Positions 16,291-25,001 are shown, counted from the first letter of the stretch. The stretch is 35,584 nt of DNA from Halolactibacillus alkaliphilus (GCF_900115465.1 NZ_FOWN01000030.1:1-35584); one strand, 5' to 3'. The notes: generated by a model not told the origin, from the letters alone. A program made the numbers and translations.

Positions 16291-18900
16291 TTAACCTTTA
16301 AAGGCGTTACGGTATACTTCAGCAAGTTCTGTTACAAGTGGTAACTTCGGATTAGCTGTTGTACATTGATCTTCGAAAGCTTTGTCAGCTAAGTAATCTA
16401 CTTTCGCTTCAAAGTCTTTCTTTTCTACGCCGTTTTCACGGATAGACATCGGGATGTTTAATTTTTTCGCTAAGTCGAAGATTGCATTTACTAAGCTTTC
16501 AACACCTTCAGCCGTTGTGCTTGCTTTTAGTCCTAAGTGTCTTGCGATTGCTGCATAACGTTCATCAGCGATAAAGTGCTCGTATTTAGGGAATGAAACA
16601 AATTTAGATGGTTTTTGCGCGTTATAACGGATAACGTGTGGCATAAGGATTGCGTTCGCACGTCCGTGAGCGATACCAAATTCAGCACCTAATTTATGCG
16701 CTAAACTGTGGTTTATACCTAAGAATGCATTCGCAAACGCCATACCTGCAAGTGTTGATGCATTGTGCATTTTTTCGCGTGCTAATTCATTGGCACCATC
16801 TTTATACGCAAGCGGTAGATAGTCAAAGACTAACTTAATCGCATGTAATGCTAGACCATCTGTATAGTCATTAGCCATAACAGAAACATAAGCTTCAATC
16901 GCGTGAGTCAATACGTCCATACCCGTATCAGCCGTTACCACAGGTGGTACAGTCATAACGAATTGCGGGTCAATAATCGCTACATCTGGTGTTAACTCGT
17001 AATCAGCTAATGGATATTTAATATTGTTTTCTTTATCCGTGATAACTGTGAATGACGTTACCTCAGAACCAGTACCTGAAGTTGTAGGAATTGCGACAAA
17101 TTTCGCTTTGTGTCCTAATTCAGGGAATTTGTATACACGCTTACGGATATCTAAGAATTTTTGCTTAATACCGCTAAAGTCGGTTGATGGATGTTCATGG
17201 AATAACCACATACCTTTGGCAGCATCCATCGCTGAACCACCACCAAGTGCGATGATGACATCTGGCTCGAATGCGTTCATAGCTTCTGCTCCACGCATAA
17301 CTGTTTCTTTTGATGGATCTGGTTCTACGTCAGAGAAGATTTCACAGTGAACATAGTCTGAGCGCTTACGCAAGTGATATAATACTTTATCAACATAACC
17401 AAGCTTCACCATCATTGGATCTGTTACGATAAATGCTTTTGAAATCTTAGGCATTTTCGCTAAATATTGTACAGAGTTTTTCTCAAAGTATACTTTTGGT
17501 GGTACTTTGAACCATTGCATGTTGTTGTTTCTGCGTGCCATTTTCTTCACGTTAATCAAGTTAGCTGCCCCCACGTTTGTAGATACTGAGTTTCCACCAT
17601 AAGAACCACAACCAAGTGTAAGTGATGGAATGTATGCATTGTAAATGTCACCAATTGCCCCTTGTGAAGACGGTGCATTAACAATGATACGTCCAGCTTT
17701 CATACGCGCACCAAATGCATCAATAACATCTTGGTCATTTGAATGGATAACAGCCGAGTGACCTAAACCACCAAACTCAAGCATTTCTTCTGCACGATCA
17801 ATACCTTCTTCTGCACTATTCACTTTGTAAGCAGCAAGAACTGGACTTAATTTCTCACGAGATAGAGGATGATCCGGTCCAACACCTGTTAATTCAGCTA
17901 CTAAGATTTTAGTATCCTCAGGTACTTTCACACCCGCCATTTCAGCAATTTTCACTGGTTTCATACCAACAATTTTCGGATTCACTGAACATGTTTCTTC
18001 ATTAATAACAAGTTTTTCAACTTTTGCTTTTTCAGCTGGCGTTAAGAAGTGAACTTTGTTATCAATCATTTCTTGTTTTACTTCATCATAAATTTCTTTA
18101 TCAACAATCACAGCTTGTTCAGATGCACAAATCATACCATTATCAAATGTCTTAGACAAAATAAGGTCGTTTACTGCACGTTTTACATCAGCTGATTTTT
18201 CCATGTAGCAAGGTACGTTACCTGCACCTACACCAAGAGCTGGCTTACCAGAGCTATAAGCTGACTTAACCATTCCAGGACCACCAGTTGCTAAGATCGT
18301 CGCAACACCAGGGTGCTTCATTAAAGCTTGAGTACCTTCGATTGATGGTTTTTCAATCCATTGGATACAGTGTTCTGGTGCACCAGCTTTTACAGCTGCT
18401 TCATATACAATACGCGCTGCTTCAGAGCTACATTTTTGTGCTGAAGGGTGGAACGCGAAGATGATTGGGTTACCCGTTTTAATTGAGATTAAAGATTTAA
18501 ACATTGTTGTTGACGTTGGATTTGTTACAGGCGTAACACCAGCAACCACACCAATCGGTTCTGCAATATTCACAATACCCTCATGTTCGTTTTCATCAAT
18601 CACACCGATTGTGCGATCGTACTTAATGTTGTGGTACACATACTCAGTAGCAAAGATGTTTTTGATGATTTTATCTTCATAAACACCGCGACCTGTTTCT
18701 TCAACCGCTAACTTTGCTAGATACATATGCTTATTTAATCCAGCAAGTGCCATTTCCTTAATAATGTGGTTGATTTGATCTTGGTCTAACTTCTTCATTT
18801 CTTTTAATGCTTTTTGTCCGTTTGCTGCTAATTTATCAATTGCTTCAGCAACAGTTGGCTCAGTTACTTCTGTGTTTTTCTTTTCTGCTTTTGTGACCAT
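16291..18900 (-). CDS. adhE: Bifunctional acetaldehyde/alcohol dehydrogenase
   Basis: 869 aa. The N-terminal CoA-acylating aldehyde dehydrogenase (about 15-440) has GVGAGN at 223-228 and catalytic Cys258 (NGMICASEQ). The C-terminal Fe-alcohol dehydrogenase (about 460-869) has GGGSAMDAAKGMW and metal ligands in DVLTHAIEAY and HSLAHKLGAEFGIAHGRANA. Together they reduce acetyl-CoA to ethanol, consuming two NADH. The ATG at 18900 has TAGGAGGG 9 nt upstream; a longer in-frame start at 18951 would run through this site and is rejected. It follows the 78-residue gene by 56 nt behind one Rex/cre region, so expression should rise when NADH is high. Confidence 0.97.
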   Translation of the reverse strand: MVTKAEKKNTEVTEPTVAEAIDKLAANGQKALKEMKKLDQDQINHIIKEMALAGLNKHMYLAKLAVEETGRGVYEDKIIKNIFATEYVYHNIKYDRTIGVIDENEHEGIVNIAEPIGVVAGVTPVTNPTSTTMFKSLISIKTGNPIIFAFHPSAQKCSSEAARIVYEAAVKAGAPEHCIQWIEKPSIEGTQALMKHPGVATILATGGPGMVKSAYSSGKPALGVGAGNVPCYMEKSADVKRAVNDLILSKTFDNGMICASEQAVIVDKEIYDEVKQEMIDNKVHFLTPAEKAKVEKLVINEETCSVNPKIVGMKPVKIAEMAGVKVPEDTKILVAELTGVGPDHPLSREKLSPVLAAYKVNSAEEGIDRAEEMLEFGGLGHSAVIHSNDQDVIDAFGARMKAGRIIVNAPSSQGAIGDIYNAYIPSLTLGCGSYGGNSVSTNVGAANLINVKKMARRNNNMQWFKVPPKVYFEKNSVQYLAKMPKISKAFIVTDPMMVKLGYVDKVLYHLRKRSDYVHCEIFSDVEPDPSKETVMRGAEAMNAFEPDVIIALGGGSAMDAAKGMWLFHEHPSTDFSGIKQKFLDIRKRVYKFPELGHKAKFVAIPTTSGTGSEVTSFTVITDKENNIKYPLADYELTPDVAIIDPQFVMTVPPVVTADTGMDVLTHAIEAYVSVMANDYTDGLALHAIKLVFDYLPLAYKDGANELAREKMHNASTLAGMAFANAFLGINHSLAHKLGAEFGIAHGRANAILMPHVIRYNAQKPSKFVSFPKYEHFIADERYAAIARHLGLKASTTAEGVESLVNAIFDLAKKLNIPMSIRENGVEKKDFEAKVDYLADKAFEDQCTTANPKLPLVTELAEVYRNAFKG

Positions 18901-18956
18901 GTTTAAAACCCTCCTAAGATTGTATGTGAAATATTGAGCATTTTTACTCAAAAAAA

Positions 18957-19193
18957 TTAAACTAAATTCATGACCGACGGGTTACGGGGAATTTTTATGA
19001 ACGACACATCATTAAACATTCGCGTGTTGTTTTTAATTAATACAACATGCTGATCTGTCCAAATGAAATTCGGAATGTCTTTTCCATCTTCTAAGCACAT
19101 AGCTTCGAATTTGTCACCGACATATTCTTCAAAACTCTCTTGCGTATAAAATTCAGCATCAGTACCAAAGTCTTTCCACTCTGTTAATATCAT
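18957..19193 (-). CDS. Small protein of unknown function upstream of adhE
   Basis: 78 aa, not recognised. It has a strong ribosome site (GAGGGGGG, 7 nt before ATG) and lies between the Rex/cre-controlled promoter and adhE, so it is almost certainly translated. The product is acidic, with no signal peptide or membrane segment. Aromatic and acidic residues dominate the first half (TEWKDFGTDAEFYTQESFEE) and it has a single Cys (Met-Cys near 32-33). Predicted elements alternate helix and strand, suggesting a small soluble fold. The position suggests a role linked to AdhE or to redox control, but this is inference only. Confidence 0.8.
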   Translation of the reverse strand: MILTEWKDFGTDAEFYTQESFEEYVGDKFEAMCLEDGKDIPNFIWTDQHVVLIKNNTRMFNDVSFIKIPRNPSVMNLV

Positions 19194-19222
19194 TTTATAC
19201 CCCCCTCGTTCTTTCTGATTAC

Positions 19223-19231
19223 ATCATATCA
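19223..19231 (-). promoter_or_regulatory. Extended -10 of the 78-aa gene/adhE promoter
   Basis: TGA-TATGAT on the minus strand (TATGAT at 19223-19228), an extended -10. A good -35 is lacking (TTTTGA at a 16-bp spacing), which suits an activated or derepressed promoter. Confidence 0.5.
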
Positions 19232-19269
19232 TCTGTATGCGCTTTCAAAACAATGAAAATGTGACAGGT

Positions 19270-19287
19270 TTGTGAAATGTTTCACAT
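19270..19287 (-). promoter_or_regulatory. Rex box upstream of adhE
   Basis: TTGTGAAATGTTTCACAT on the plus strand fits the Rex consensus TTGTGAA-N4-TTCACAA with one mismatch at the last base. Rex represses at low NADH/NAD+; it is a standard regulator of adhE in Firmicutes. The box touches a cre-like site. Confidence 0.85.
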
Positions 19288-19300
19288 TAAACGCTTACAA
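19286..19300 (-). promoter_or_regulatory. cre-like CcpA site next to the Rex box
   Basis: Minus strand TTGTAAGCGTTTAAT matches the cre consensus at 14 of 15 positions and overlaps the end of the Rex box by two bases. Confidence 0.65.
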
Positions 19301-19315
19301 ATAAGTTTAAAAAGT

Positions 19316-19341
19316 ATAAACGTTGATATATCAACGTTTAT
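19316..19341. repeat. Perfect 26-bp palindrome in the adhE control region
   Basis: ATAAACGTTGATA followed directly by its exact reverse complement, no loop. It lies between the two cre-like sites and more than 80 bp upstream of the -10. There is no T run on either side strong enough to make it a normal terminator. An operator is more likely. Confidence 0.8.
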
Positions 19342-19422
19342 GTTCTCTGATGTTTTTAAACCCGTCAGTTTTTCTCGCTTTTCCCTGTGTTATCTTTTGT
19401 AATTACGTTGATTAACACAGTT

Positions 19423-19437
19423 GGTAAACGCTTACAT
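19423..19437 (-). promoter_or_regulatory. Second cre-like site in the adhE control region
   Basis: Minus strand ATGTAAGCGTTTACC matches WTGNAANCGNWNNCW at 14 of 15 positions. It is far upstream (about 200 bp) of the predicted adhE -10. The rest of the 366-nt gap 19194-19559 holds no supported gene. Confidence 0.65.
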
Positions 19438-19491
19438 TTGATACTTTTTAGTGAATAAATGAACAATGTCTGTAAAGTCAAATAACATAAT

Positions 19492-19526
19492 GAAAAAGAA
19501 GCGATACCTGACAACTCCGCCACTTC
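19492..19526 (-). terminator. Weak terminator after the orphan ABC ATPase gene
   Basis: 7-bp stem with G-T pairs (19498-19504 with 19520-19526) followed on the minus strand by CTTTTTC. Loop of 15 nt; weak. Confidence 0.4.
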
Positions 19527-19559
19527 TCTTAAATAATATTCACTCAATAATTGATTCAA

Positions 19560-20333
19560 TTATCTCTTTATTAAGTACGGACGTTGATGATGCCATTTAA
19601 TTTCTATTGGTAGATTAATGAAAGCCGATAAACTCTCCTCATTTATAAGCGTGTCTCTTTCCCCTTTTTTAAATATTTTTCCTTCTTTCAACATTAACAC
19701 ATGAGTATATATAGGTAGAATCTCATCAATATGATGCGTAACATAAAGAACCATTGGTGGGTTTTCCTTATGGATAATGGCCGTAATTGTTTCAAGCAAT
19801 TGTTCTTTCGCTATAAAATCTAAACCAGTCGTTGGCTCATCTAAAATCAATAATTTAGGATCACGCATCAAACTACGGGCAATCATCACACGCTGCTTTT
19901 CTCCTTGAGATAGCTTATCATAAGGCTGATCAGCGTGATGAAACATTCCCACATCCCTTAGTAATTTTTTAGCCTTAGCCCGCATCAGGTCAGTCGGTGT
20001 TTTATATAAACCAATCGAGTTAAACCCTCCGCTTAAGACAATCTGATAAGCCGTATCTTCAACATAAAAGCGTTGTTTTAATGTTTGCGAGACAAGACCA
20101 ATCTCTTGCCTTAGATCTTCACCTAATGGGTCTTTCCCAAAACGCCTATCAAGTACCGTAACATTCCCAGTGGCAGGGAAATGAAAGGCACTAAGCATAT
20201 GAAGTAACGCTGTTTTCCCCGCACCATTTAAACCTAAAATCACCCACTGTTCACCTTCACGTGCTGTCCAGTTTATATCGTGTAAAATCCATTTACCCTG
20301 CCTAAGTAAACCGACATGTTTCAATTCAATCAT
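19560..20333 (-). CDS. Orphan ABC transporter ATP-binding protein (YlmA-like)
   Basis: 257 aa, complete ABC ATPase: Walker A GLNGAGKT (34-41), signature LSQGEKQR (141-148), Walker B LLILDEP (161-167) and switch His in VTHHIDEI. It resembles the YlmA/ModF-like group that occurs without a neighbouring permease. The start at 20333 has GGAGGAG 7 nt upstream; a longer in-frame start at 20372 lacks such a site. The divergent neighbour is yueI; no membrane partner is in the window. Substrate or role unknown. Confidence 0.88.
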   Translation of the reverse strand: MIELKHVGLLRQGKWILHDINWTAREGEQWVILGLNGAGKTALLHMLSAFHFPATGNVTVLDRRFGKDPLGEDLRQEIGLVSQTLKQRFYVEDTAYQIVLSGGFNSIGLYKTPTDLMRAKAKKLLRDVGMFHHADQPYDKLSQGEKQRVMIARSLMRDPKLLILDEPTTGLDFIAKEQLLETITAIIHKENPPMVLYVTHHIDEILPIYTHVLMLKEGKIFKKGERDTLINEESLSAFINLPIEIKWHHQRPYLIKR

Positions 20334-20428
20334 TGGCTTCTCCTCCATTTTTCTTAGTATTTTCCCATACAACTTATGCGCGTAACTTATTTAACGATTC
20401 ATGTTATACTGATTATGAGGTGAGGATC

Positions 20429-20869
20429 ATGTCAAAAAATATCGATGACTATTTAAAAGAAGGTATGTACGGCGCCAATCAGATAAAACCAGATGAACGT
20501 CGTTTATTCCTAGGTAGCTTAAGAGAACGTGCAGCTTTTGTTTTAACACAAGATCAGGTAAATAAACAACAAGGTATTCAAGCGTTTTCTGAAGCGATCA
20601 CTAAGCACCCCGACGCCGCAATTTTATTTAATTCTCAGCACTCACTTAATACACTTAGCCCTTATCGCCGAATCGCTTTGAAACACGAAAAAAATTATAC
20701 CATTATTGATGAAGAATCGAATCAACATGCTTATGGTGTGGTCGTTGCCTATAATCATGCCGTAGACTTAACGGAGATCTTTTTTAAGGAAGCGACGCCT
20801 GATGAACATGTTGAGATTGCTAAAAAATCAAAACCGACATTTATTGAGAGACTCTTCAGGAAAAAGTAA
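20429..20869 (+). CDS. yueI: YueI family protein (DUF1694)
   Basis: 146 aa, uncharacterised soluble protein. The N-terminus DDYLKEGMYGANQIKPDERRLFLGSLRER matches the start of the Bacillus YueI family, and the length is close to that family's (about 130 aa). The start at 20429 has GAGGTGAGG upstream; a longer in-frame open frame reaching back to 20333 crosses the divergent promoter region and lacks a site. The middle region has KHPDAAILFNSQHSL, suggesting a small alpha/beta fold. Its function is not known. Ends at a bidirectional terminator. Confidence 0.88.
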   Translation: MSKNIDDYLKEGMYGANQIKPDERRLFLGSLRERAAFVLTQDQVNKQQGIQAFSEAITKHPDAAILFNSQHSLNTLSPYRRIALKHEKNYTIIDEESNQHAYGVVVAYNHAVDLTEIFFKEATPDEHVEIAKKSKPTFIERLFRKK

Positions 20870-20870
20870 A

Positions 20871-20900
20871 GCCTAGTCACCGTTGACTAGGCACTTTTTT
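20871..20900 (+). terminator. Terminator between yueI and the aminotransferase gene
   Basis: Perfect 9-bp stem GCCTAGTCA/TGACTAGGC (20871-20879, 20884-20892) followed by ACTTTTTT on the plus strand. On the minus strand it is followed by TTTACTTTTT, so it can serve both convergent genes. Confidence 0.9.
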
Positions 20901-22083
20901 ATATGTGTACAGTTGATAAAACCGCCGTTAGTCGTTTCATTCCTTCTTCAATTAATTCTGGAGAACTATTCGTGAAATTCAAACGCATCGTTGAACGTTT
21001 CTTCTTATCAACATAAAACGGCTGTCCAGGTACAAATGCGACACCATTTTCTACCGCTATAGGTAGTAACGCTTCCGGATTCATATAATCTGGTAGCGTC
21101 ACCCAGAAGAACATGCCCCCTTTAGGTTCTAAATATGTTAATCCTTCTATCTTTGCTTCATCTAAGCACCGCTTCATGATGAGCATTCGTTCTTTGTATG
21201 TCGCCCGAATTGTTTCAATATGCGCATCTAAGTCATAGTCATTTAACAAGTGAACGAGCGCATGTTGACTGATAGAATTCGTATGCAAATCTGCCGCTTG
21301 TTTTGCTTGAGCAATTAAACGCACGATTTGGTGCGGTCCTGTAATCCAACCGAGACGCATGGCAGGCACAACAGTTTTAGAAATTGTACTCGTATATATT
21401 ACATACTCATTCCCTTTATCCATTGCCGCGAGGCTATCTGGCATCGAGGCTGGATCAAATTGAATATCTCCATAAGGATCGTCTTCCATAATGACAACAT
21501 GATATTTCTCAGCCAAGGCGAGTAACATCTCTCTTCTTTGTTGGGACCAAACTTTACCACCAGGATTTGAAAATGTCGGAACAACATAAATACACTTAGG
21601 TTTATATGTTTTTATTTTATCTTCTAAGTCCTCTTCAATCATACCATCCTCATCCGAATCTATTGGTATGACCGTTGTTTCATAAGAACTAAAAACTTGC
21701 AGTGCAGCAAGATAGGTTGGGTTCTCTGTTAAAATAACATCGCCAGGATTAAACATTACCCGCGAGAATAAATCAATTGCTTGTTGAGAGCCGGATGTAA
21801 TTAAAATATCATTTGGGTCTTTTTCAATTCCTTTTTTTAGCATCCGCTGAGCTAACAGCTCTTTAAGTGCTAATAAACCTTCTGTCTCGGCATATTGTAA
21901 CGCCTTATTCCCTGAACAAATCGCTTTATGAAAGGCTTTATCAACCGCTTCTACAGGAAAAAGCCCTTCATCTGGTAACCCTCCAGCAAAGGAAATAACA
22001 TCACCCTTATTAACTACTTTTAATATGTCCCGTACCGCTGACGAGTCGAAATATCGGACACGATCGGCAAAACCGTACTTCAT
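20899..22083 (-). CDS. PLP-dependent aminotransferase (LysN/2-aminoadipate type, MocR-less)
   Basis: 394 aa, class I/II fold type I aminotransferase. The PLP-binding Lys is in YTSTISKTVVPAMRLGW (about 229-245); TENPTYLAAL, VPTFSNPGG and EDDPYGDIQF line the active site in the expected order. Such enzymes use amino acids such as 2-aminoadipate, aromatic or branched-chain substrates; substrate not readable here. It lies 55 nt downstream of the ABC importer genes with no terminator between, so it may share their transcript, which would suggest uptake and transamination of the same amino acid. Confidence 0.88.
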   Translation of the reverse strand: MKYGFADRVRYFDSSAVRDILKVVNKGDVISFAGGLPDEGLFPVEAVDKAFHKAICSGNKALQYAETEGLLALKELLAQRMLKKGIEKDPNDILITSGSQQAIDLFSRVMFNPGDVILTENPTYLAALQVFSSYETTVIPIDSDEDGMIEEDLEDKIKTYKPKCIYVVPTFSNPGGKVWSQQRREMLLALAEKYHVVIMEDDPYGDIQFDPASMPDSLAAMDKGNEYVIYTSTISKTVVPAMRLGWITGPHQIVRLIAQAKQAADLHTNSISQHALVHLLNDYDLDAHIETIRATYKERMLIMKRCLDEAKIEGLTYLEPKGGMFFWVTLPDYMNPEALLPIAVENGVAFVPGQPFYVDKKKRSTMRLNFTNSSPELIEEGMKRLTAVLSTVHI

Positions 22084-22138
22084 TATATTCCCTTCTTTCT
22101 CTTATCTATGTCTGCTTCATCCAAGGTATCACGAATAG

Positions 22139-22933
22139 TTAACCAAGAATGGCACGATCATTATCCATCTGCTTACCACGAATACGTTGGAATTCTTGCA
22201 ATAATTTTTCAATGGTTAACGCTTGTTTTTTCGCACCATCAATATCGAGAATAATTTGACCCTTATCCATCATAATCAGACGATTGCCTAAATCAAGTGC
22301 TTGTTGCATATTGTGTGTAACCATTAATGTCGTCAAGCCTGTTTCTGCTACAATTTCTCCTGTTAATGTTGTAATTAGTTCTGCTCGTGAAGGATCTAGA
22401 GCCGCTGTATGTTCATCTAGTAGGAGAATATCTGGTTGAGTAAATGTTGCCATAAGAAGCGATAACGCTTGCCGTTCACCACCAGAAAGTAAGCCTACTT
22501 TTGCTGACAAACGATGCTCCAATCCTAAATGCAGTCGCTGCAATTCACTTTTAAATAATTCTCGTCTTTTTTTATTTGAACCTGGCTTAAGCGTTCGCGT
22601 CTTATTACGGGCATAAGCAATTGCTAAATTTTCCTCAATGGTCATCTTTGGTGAAGTGCCCGCCATTGGGTCTTGAAAAACGCGACCAATTTGTTTAGCT
22701 CGCTTATGCTCTCTTAAAGTTGTCACATTTTGATCGTTTATCTCAATCATCCCAACATCCGGGAACAACGCACCAGAAATCATATTCATTAATGTGGATT
22801 TCCCCGCCCCGTTACTCCCAATCACTGTAACAAAGTCACCTTGTTTGAGTTCAAGCTGAATGTCTTGTAACGCTTTTTTTTCATCCGGGGTTCCTTCATT
22901 AAAAGTCACCGATAAATTTTCAACACGTAACAT
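22139..22933 (-). CDS. ABC transporter ATP-binding protein, TrpZ-like
   Basis: 264 aa. Walker A GSNGAGKST (39-47), signature LSGGERQ (149-155) and Walker B LLLDEHTAALD (170-180) with His in place of the usual Pro after DE, a trait also common in this subfamily. It pairs with the preceding permease gene, whose TAA overlaps its ATG by one base (TAATG). It energises uptake by the three-gene importer encoded here. Confidence 0.92.
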   Translation of the reverse strand: MLRVENLSVTFNEGTPDEKKALQDIQLELKQGDFVTVIGSNGAGKSTLMNMISGALFPDVGMIEINDQNVTTLREHKRAKQIGRVFQDPMAGTSPKMTIEENLAIAYARNKTRTLKPGSNKKRRELFKSELQRLHLGLEHRLSAKVGLLSGGERQALSLLMATFTQPDILLLDEHTAALDPSRAELITTLTGEIVAETGLTTLMVTHNMQQALDLGNRLIMMDKGQIILDIDGAKKQALTIEKLLQEFQRIRGKQMDNDRAILG

Positions 22934-23919
22934 TAGGCACCCCTCCTTACTTGTTGATTTAATGCGTGGCGCTTCTTGCGCTTACGGCTACTTTCTTTAA
23001 CCGTTTCAATAACTTTCGGAACAACTAACGCTAATACAACTAAGAGTGCTGTAATTAATTTAGTATCTCCATTATCTAAGAAATCAGAACGAATGGCCAG
23101 TGTAATAACCATACGATAAATGACCGCTCCTACAACAACAGCAAGTGTTGTCCGACCAATCGTCTTCGTACCGACAATTGACTCTCCAATAATGACAGAA
23201 GCAAGACCAATAACAATCATCCCAATACCCATATTTAAATCTGAGAATCCTGTAAATTGCGCATAGAGACCACCAGATAAAGCCACTAAACCATTTGATA
23301 CACCTAAACCTAAAACTTTTAAGTGATCTGTGTTAGCTGAGAAGCTACGAATCATTTGTTCATTATCTCCAATCGCCCGGAGAGCTAAGCCAACTTCTGT
23401 CTTTAAGAAGTAATCGGTAATAAATTTAATCATAAATGTAACAAGTAGCATAATAATAAGTGCAGAGTACGTTGACGGTAGCCGTTCAACACCTACCGTC
23501 GTTAGGCCTTGATCAAGTAATTGATCAATACCCAGGCGCTCAAAAACCGATCTTAATTGCGTAAAAAATGTGTCTTGATTAAGTAGGGGGATATTTGACT
23601 GCCCCATAATGCGCAAGTTTATTGAATAGAGTGCAGTCATCATTAAAATCCCTGATAAAAGCGGGTTTACTTTTCCTTTCGTATTTAATAAACCCGTTAT
23701 ACTACCAGCAATAAATCCAGCAAGTAAGGCCGCAAAAATAGCCACACCTGTTGGCATACCGTTAACAATAAGTAATGCTGATACGGCTGCACCCGTTACA
23801 AAGCTTCCATCGACTGTCAAGTCAGGAAAGTCTAAAATTCTAAATGACAAGTAGACCCCGAGTGCCATAATCGCAAAGATAATTCCCGATTCAACGGCGT
23901 TAAACATCGAAATAAACAT
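22933..23919 (-). CDS. ABC transporter permease, TrpY-like
   Basis: 328 aa, about eight or nine membrane segments with the N-terminal FRILDFPDLTVDGSF and MTALYSINLRIMG motifs of the branched-chain-amino-acid-type permease family found in TrpXYZ-like systems. It has a basic C-terminal tail (about 308-328, KESSRKRKKRHALNQQVRRG). The start has AAGGGGAG upstream. It follows the substrate-binding protein gene after a terminator-like hairpin and is coupled to the ATPase gene by a TAATG overlap. Confidence 0.9.
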   Translation of the reverse strand: MFISMFNAVESGIIFAIMALGVYLSFRILDFPDLTVDGSFVTGAAVSALLIVNGMPTGVAIFAALLAGFIAGSITGLLNTKGKVNPLLSGILMMTALYSINLRIMGQSNIPLLNQDTFFTQLRSVFERLGIDQLLDQGLTTVGVERLPSTYSALIIMLLVTFMIKFITDYFLKTEVGLALRAIGDNEQMIRSFSANTDHLKVLGLGVSNGLVALSGGLYAQFTGFSDLNMGIGMIVIGLASVIIGESIVGTKTIGRTTLAVVVGAVIYRMVITLAIRSDFLDNGDTKLITALLVVLALVVPKVIETVKESSRKRKKRHALNQQVRRGA

Positions 23920-23939
23920 AATAACTCCCCTTCTTAATA

Positions 23940-23979
23940 AGAAAATCGACTAAACACAACGATAAGCTTGTTTAGTCGA
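23940..23979 (-). terminator. Internal hairpin between the binding protein and permease genes
   Basis: Perfect 11-bp stem TCGACTAAACA/TGTTTAGTCGA (23946-23956, 23969-23979) followed on the minus strand by TTTTCTTATT. A partial terminator here would keep the binding protein in excess over the membrane parts. Confidence 0.75.
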
Positions 23980-23996
23980 CCGTTCTTTTTATCTTT

Positions 23997-25001
23997 TTAT
24001 TCAGTGGCCGCTTCTTCATCCCAAGCGTCTTGCCAGACGATATTTTGTTCAGTTGCTGCATCTTTATTAATAAATAATTTCATTTCAGGCGGGTACTCTA
24101 CCGCAATTTCATTTGGCTGTTTTTCCCCAGTTAATATATCTGCTGCCATCTCACCTGAACGATACCCAATAGTATAGTAATCAATCCCAAACGTCGCAAA
24201 TCCTCCACGTGCCAATGAATCTGGTTCACCGACGACAAGCGGAATATCTTGCTCATTTGCTACACCGACAACACTTTCAAGCGCTGAAACAACTGTATTA
24301 TCTGTGACAATATATAAGACATCTGCTTCACCAACAAGAGAGGTGGCTGCCTGTTGTACTTCTGCTGAGGTCGACACTGTACGTTCAACAACTGATAAGC
24401 TTGTTCCTTCGGCTGCTTTTTTTACCGCCTCAATTTGTACAACTGAATTTTGTTCACCTGTGTTATATATCAATCCTACTGTAGCACCTTCAAAGTATTC
24501 ATTTATGAAATCAACCGTATGTTGCACAGCTTCTGGGTGCATATCGACAACACCGGTAATATTGTCTCCTGGTTCATCCATCGCATTAACCAATCCAGCA
24601 CTTACCGCGTCCGTTACAGATGTAAAGACAATGGGAATGTCTTTAGTTGCCTGTAGTGCAGTTAAAGCACTCGGTGTTGCATTCGCAAAAATAAGATCTA
24701 CTTGATCAGAACTAAAGCTCTGCGCAATAGTCAAAGCATTTGTTTGATCTGCTTGAGCACTTTGAAAATTATACTCAACAGTTAGTCCTCTGTCACTTAG
24801 CGCTTGCTTGAATCCGTCAAACGCCGCATCAAGTGACGGGTGTTCAACAAATTGACTCGCACCAATAGTGTAAGTTGTTCCTTCATTTACTGCATCCCCC
24901 TCTTTATTTGGTTCCGCATTCGTTTCTTCATCAGCTGTGCCGCATCCTGTCACAATCACAGCAATAATCACTACGATCATCATCCCTATCCATTTCTTCA
25001 A
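23997..25001 (-). CDS. ABC transporter substrate-binding lipoprotein, TrpX-like
   Basis: 334 aa. Lipoprotein signal peptide with lipobox VTGC, modified Cys20. The mature part belongs to the ABC_sub_bind (DUF534) family, with IGASQFVEHPSLDAAFDGFK near the front and GLIYNTGEQNSV and VVGEPDSLARGGFATFG further on; TrpX of streptococcal tryptophan importers belongs here. The start codon is TTG at 25001 with AGGGGAG 7 nt upstream. The linker after Cys20 is acidic (DEETNAEPNKEGDA). No T-box was found upstream. Tryptophan or another small amino acid is a family-based guess. Confidence 0.9.
   Translation of the reverse strand: MKKWIGMMIVVIIAVIVTGCGTADEETNAEPNKEGDAVNEGTTYTIGASQFVEHPSLDAAFDGFKQALSDRGLTVEYNFQSAQADQTNALTIAQSFSSDQVDLIFANATPSALTALQATKDIPIVFTSVTDAVSAGLVNAMDEPGDNITGVVDMHPEAVQHTVDFINEYFEGATVGLIYNTGEQNSVVQIEAVKKAAEGTSLSVVERTVSTSAEVQQAATSLVGEADVLYIVTDNTVVSALESVVGVANEQDIPLVVGEPDSLARGGFATFGIDYYTIGYRSGEMAADILTGEKQPNEIAVEYPPEMKLFINKDAATEQNIVWQDAWDEEAATE

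Noticed and set aside
17024-17350. 108-codon open frame on the plus strand
   Set aside because: Antisense to adhE, no ribosome site; codon pattern is that of the complementary strand of a real gene.
19365-19559. 64-codon open frame after the orphan ABC ATPase gene
   Set aside because: TTG start without a ribosome site; it runs through the weak terminator and a cre-like site.
24304-24705. 133-codon open frame on the plus strand
   Set aside because: Antisense to the substrate-binding lipoprotein gene, which has a lipobox, start signals and family motifs.
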